DNA of 15,891 nucleotides from Thermoflexales bacterium. Lineage in GTDB: Bacteria > Chloroflexota > Anaerolineae > B4-G1 > SLSP01. Positions 14,475-15,891 of this stretch are shown here, piece after piece (within the stretch, counting starts at the first letter, position 1; each line of letters starts with the position of its first letter). The stretch covers positions 1 through 15,891 of the forward strand of contig SLSP01000035.1 of assembly GCA_007130345.1 (NCBI GenBank), in the 5' to 3' direction. Under the pieces are notes generated by a model. It had not been told where the DNA came from, did no database searches, and was given only the letters and a program-made list of their open reading frames with translations. The position numbers were made by a program, and so were the translations under genes.

Positions 14475-14503
14475 AAAAAGTTGTGCGTGGGGCGCGCGTC
14501 ACA
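14475..14503 (-). terminator. Weak intrinsic terminator after the oppF-like gene
   Basis: On the minus strand TGTG(A)CG...CG-CACA (14482-14503) can form an imperfect stem and is followed by AACTTTTT (T-run at 14475-14479). It lies 13 bp beyond the stop of the ABC transporter ATPase gene and just before the CNBD ribosome binding site. The stem is short and interrupted, so this is tentative. Confidence 0.35.
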
Positions 14504-14515
14504 GATCGCCTGGGG

Positions 14516-15562
14516 CTAGACCCCCCGCAGCGACAACTCCTCAGCGCGATGGCAAGCCACAAAGTGATCGGGCTTCATCTCGCGGAATTCGGGCGTCTCC
14601 TTCCGGCAGAGGTCTTCTGCGTACTCGCACCGGGGATTGAAGTAGCATCCCGGCGGCGGATTGGAGGGATCGGCCACGTCGCCCTGCATGATGATGCGGT
14701 CGGACTCGTATTTGGGGTCCGGCTTGGGCACGGAGGACATCAGTGCCTCGGTGTAGGGGTGGAGGGGTTCGTTGTATAAGGCGTCGGAATACGCCATCTC
14801 GGCGATCTTGCCGACGTACATCACCGCCACGCGGTCGGAGATGTGTTGCACCACGCTCAGGTCGTGGGCCACGAAGACATACGCCAGGTTGAAGTCAGCT
14901 TGCAAGTCCTGCAACAGGTTGAGCGTTTGCGCCTGGATGGACACATCCAACGCGGAGACCGGCTCGTCGCAGAAGATGATTTTGGGGTTGAGCGAGAGGG
15001 CGCGCGCGATGCCGATGCGCTGGCGTTGCCCGCCGGAAAATTCGTGCGGGTACCGGCGGATGTGCTCCTTGCGCAGCCCGACGCGCTCCAGCAAGTTGAC
15101 GACGCGCTCTTCCATCTCTTTCCCTACTTTCATCCCGTGAATGACCATCGGTTCGGAGACGATGTCAAAAACCGACATTCTGGGATTGAGGGAGTTGATG
15201 GGGTCTTGAAAGATCATCGACACTTCTCGGCGGATGCGCTTCATCTGCTTCTTGTCCAGGTCGAAGATGTTGACCATCTCCGGCTTCCCGTTGGCCGAGA
15301 ACATCTCGGTCTTGAAGCGCGCGGTACCATCGGTCGGTTCGTAGAGGCGGATGATGGTGCGGCTCACGGTGGTCTTGCCACAGCCGCTTTCTCCCACCAA
15401 GCCTAGCGTCTCACCTTCGCGGAGGTAGAAGCTCACGTCGTCCACAGCTTTTACGTGCCCGACGACTCGTCTGAGCAAGCCTTTCTGGATGGGGAAGTAT
15501 TTCTTCATCCCCACGACATCGAGGATGATGTTTTCATCTGCGGTTGCTATACGTTCAGCCAT
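14516..15562 (-). CDS. Oligopeptide/dipeptide ABC transporter ATP-binding protein (OppF/DppF-like)
   Basis: A 348-residue ATPase subunit that powers import of peptides (or related solutes) through an Opp/Dpp-type permease. All ABC motifs are present: Walker A GESGCGKT (57-64), Q-loop at Q119, signature FSGGQ (175-179), Walker B IIFCDE (195-200), D-loop SALD (203-206) and switch H233. The C-terminal oligopeptide-transporter extension (about 265-340) has PLHPYTEAL and four cysteines (C306, C312, C319, C337), in the pattern that in some homologues holds an iron-sulfur cluster. About 20 residues (83-107) between Walker A and the Q-loop are a charged insertion. It starts 10 bp after the stop of the oppD-like gene, with GGAGGT at 15568-15573. 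Only the two ATPases of the transporter are visible here; solute specificity is not deducible. Confidence 0.93.
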   Translation of the reverse strand: MAERIATADENIILDVVGMKKYFPIQKGLLRRVVGHVKAVDDVSFYLREGETLGLVGESGCGKTTVSRTIIRLYEPTDGTARFKTEMFSANGKPEMVNIFDLDKKQMKRIRREVSMIFQDPINSLNPRMSVFDIVSEPMVIHGMKVGKEMEERVVNLLERVGLRKEHIRRYPHEFSGGQRQRIGIARALSLNPKIIFCDEPVSALDVSIQAQTLNLLQDLQADFNLAYVFVAHDLSVVQHISDRVAVMYVGKIAEMAYSDALYNEPLHPYTEALMSSVPKPDPKYESDRIIMQGDVADPSNPPPGCYFNPRCEYAEDLCRKETPEFREMKPDHFVACHRAEELSLRGV

Positions 15563-15572
15563 TATCTACCTC

Positions 15573-15891
15573 CTAAACATCCTCATAGAGCAAACAGCGG
15601 ACCCAATGCTCCGGTTCAGCCTCAAGCCAAGTGGGCACGATGTGATCGCATTTCCCCGGCATAAACGACGGACAGCGCGGATGGAAGACGCACCCTTTCG
15701 GCAAATTGAAGGGGTCGGGCACCATGCCTTTGATGGATGCCAGACGATCACTGCTGCGTCGCCCAACTTTCGGGATGGATTCCAGCAAGGCCCGGGTGTA
15801 GGGATGCTTGGACTCGTAGAAAAGTTTGATCGTGTCGGCCTTCTCCACTTGCTTGCCCATGTACATCACCACGATTTCCTTCGCCATCTCG
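15573..15891 (-). CDS. Oligopeptide/dipeptide ABC transporter ATP-binding protein (OppD/DppD-like), C-terminal part
   Basis: Only the last 106 codons lie in the window; the gene continues beyond the right edge. The codon before the in-window ATG is GAG in the same frame, and the text (EMAKEIVVMYMGK) is the stretch that in homologues follows the switch histidine, so the ATG at 15887 is internal. The visible part is the C-terminal extension with HPYTRALLESIPK and four cysteines spaced as in the neighbouring ATPase (GCVFHPRC, GKC, VRC), a likely iron-sulfur site by family analogy. It is co-transcribed with the oppF-like gene, and the two ATPases should form the heterodimeric motor of one importer. 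Confidence 0.92.
   Translation of the reverse strand, partial: EMAKEIVVMYMGKQVEKADTIKLFYESKHPYTRALLESIPKVGRRSSDRLASIKGMVPDPFNLPKGCVFHPRCPSFMPGKCDHIVPTWLEAEPEHWVRCLLYEDV

Overview
The window is high-GC, gene-dense bacterial DNA, most likely from a member of the Chloroflexota. That is an inference from the gene style (zinc-ribbon/cyclase/AAA/TPR giant regulator, DUF294 signalling protein, Rpn-type nuclease, Opp-type ABC transporter); no rRNA or other marker gene is present to prove it. No tRNA, rRNA, CRISPR array or complete insertion sequence was seen.

Layout. (1) Positions 1-3081, plus strand: the 3' part of a very large membrane signalling protein joining a PHP phosphoesterase domain, an extracellular sCache sensor between two membrane helices, a PAS domain, a CBS pair and a DUF294 (GlnD-like) nucleotidyltransferase. 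(2) Positions 3082-3278: a convergent intergenic region with a perfect 12-bp hairpin and a pair of AT-rich palindromes. (3) Positions 3279-9392, minus strand: in transcription order GH13 alpha-glucosidase, Rpn-family PD-(D/E)XK nuclease-like protein, GH130 beta-mannoside phosphorylase-like protein, DUF485 (YjcH-like) small membrane protein and an ActP-like sodium:solute symporter with a large inserted loop domain. (4) Positions 9474-10229, plus strand: a compact type II toxin-antitoxin operon (RHH antitoxin and PIN/VapC toxin) with a readable promoter and a palindrome placed between its -35 and -10 boxes. (5) Positions 10196-14453, minus strand: a cyclic-nucleotide signalling pair, a stand-alone cNMP-binding domain protein followed by a 1245-residue zinc-ribbon/class III cyclase/AAA/TPR protein whose cyclase domain lacks some usual substrate residues. 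(6) Positions 14516-15891, minus strand: the last two genes of an oligopeptide/dipeptide ABC transporter operon (oppF-like, and the 3' end of oppD-like).

How the genes may work together. The GH13 and GH130 enzymes have no visible signal peptide and look cytoplasmic, suggesting intracellular breakdown of imported alpha-glucosides and beta-mannosides; the DUF485/symporter pair probably imports a small carboxylate such as acetate. The CNBD protein is a plausible receptor for the nucleotide made or sensed by the cyclase-like giant. The most unusual item is the first protein, which puts a candidate nucleotide-adding domain and a candidate phosphoester-removing domain in one membrane receptor.
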